Part shown: piece by piece, positions 12,864 through 12,975 of the stretch
Position numbering within the stretch: the stretch's first letter is position 1
Layout: the number at the start of each line of letters is the position of its first letter
NCBI GenBank assembly: GCA_046050405.1
Contig: JBJOPY010000141.1
Location: 1-12,975, forward strand
DNA from: JADKCL01 sp046050405
Lineage (GTDB): Bacteria > Bacteroidota > Bacteroidia > J057 > JADKCL01
Direction of reading: 5' to 3'
Length of the DNA: 12,975 nt
Notes under the pieces: generated by a model
What the model was told of the DNA's origin: nothing
What the model saw: the letters and a program-made list of their open reading frames with translations, nothing else
Databases searched by the model: none
Position numbers and translations under genes: made by a program

Positions 12864-12975
12864 ATGTACATCATCACAGGAGCTGCAGGATTCATCGGCA
12901 GCTGCGTCGCATCCACTCTCCAGAACCTGGGCCTGGGGCCGCTGGCCCTGGTGGATGACTTTTCACGCCCGGACA
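12864..12975 (+). CDS. Nucleotide-sugar epimerase, 5' part (probably HldD)
   Basis: The first 37 codons read MYIITGAAGFIGSCVASTLQ followed by NLGLGPLALVDDFSRPD, and the frame continues beyond the window. TGAAGFIGS is the NAD(P)-binding glycine motif of extended short-chain dehydrogenase/epimerases, and VDDFS is the acidic end of the second beta strand. The order of features and the VDDFSRPD segment resemble the Bacteroidota ADP-glyceromanno-heptose 6-epimerase (HldD/RfaD), which makes the heptose precursor of lipopolysaccharide core. With only 37 residues another sugar epimerase cannot be excluded. It starts 9 nt after mqnD and is probably in that operon. No Shine-Dalgarno is seen. Confidence 0.75.
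   Translation, partial: MYIITGAAGFIGSCVASTLQNLGLGPLALVDDFSRPD

Overview
This window looks like chromosomal DNA of a Bacteroidota bacterium of fairly high GC content, roughly 60% across most genes by eye. Four things point there. One protein carries a type IX secretion (T9SS) C-terminal sorting domain. Perfect or near-perfect Bacteroidota -7 promoter elements (TAnnTTTG) sit in front of several genes. Most starts lack a Shine-Dalgarno sequence. The gene set and order (guaA / periplasmic-binding-like protein / hemL, L28, RarA, futalosine-pathway menaquinone genes) also fits. The class or order cannot be fixed from the sequence. I see no rRNA, tRNA, CRISPR array, transposase or prophage gene.

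Left part, minus strand. Positions 1-266 are an AT-rich non-coding stretch, with perhaps the first codons of a gene leaving the left edge and a hairpin that probably ends the next transcript. A TSUP/TauE-family membrane transporter follows (267-1028). After an intergenic gap with the hemL terminator-like hairpin comes a tightly packed three-gene operon transcribed right to left: guaA (GMP synthase), a secreted TPR plus periplasmic-binding-fold protein, and hemL (glutamate-1-semialdehyde aminomutase). Its junctions overlap by 4 and 41 nt.

Middle part, plus strand. A divergent promoter region (5861-6074) separates guaA from rpmB (ribosomal protein L28). L28 overlaps by one base a secreted aminopeptidase-P-like protein in which several catalytic and metal-binding residues are replaced, so it is probably a pseudoenzyme. 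Then come a T9SS-secreted surface or extracellular protein and, one base later, rarA (AAA+ replication-recombination factor).

Right part. A small TIR-like/DUF1863-type protein lies convergent to rarA in a lower-GC pocket. A 303-base intergenic region with several potential helices follows. Last is a plus-strand operon: mqnB (futalosine hydrolase), mqnD (1,4-dihydroxy-6-naphthoate synthase), and the first 37 codons of a nucleotide-sugar epimerase, probably HldD/RfaD.

Most of the window is housekeeping: purine, tetrapyrrole and menaquinone synthesis, translation, and replication repair. The points most worth a second look are the degenerate secreted M24 peptidase coupled to rpmB, the -7 elements that abut the start codons of guaA and mqnB (predicting leaderless mRNAs), the solitary TIR-like gene, and the structured intergenic DNA before mqnB. 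I found no clear multi-gene undescribed system.
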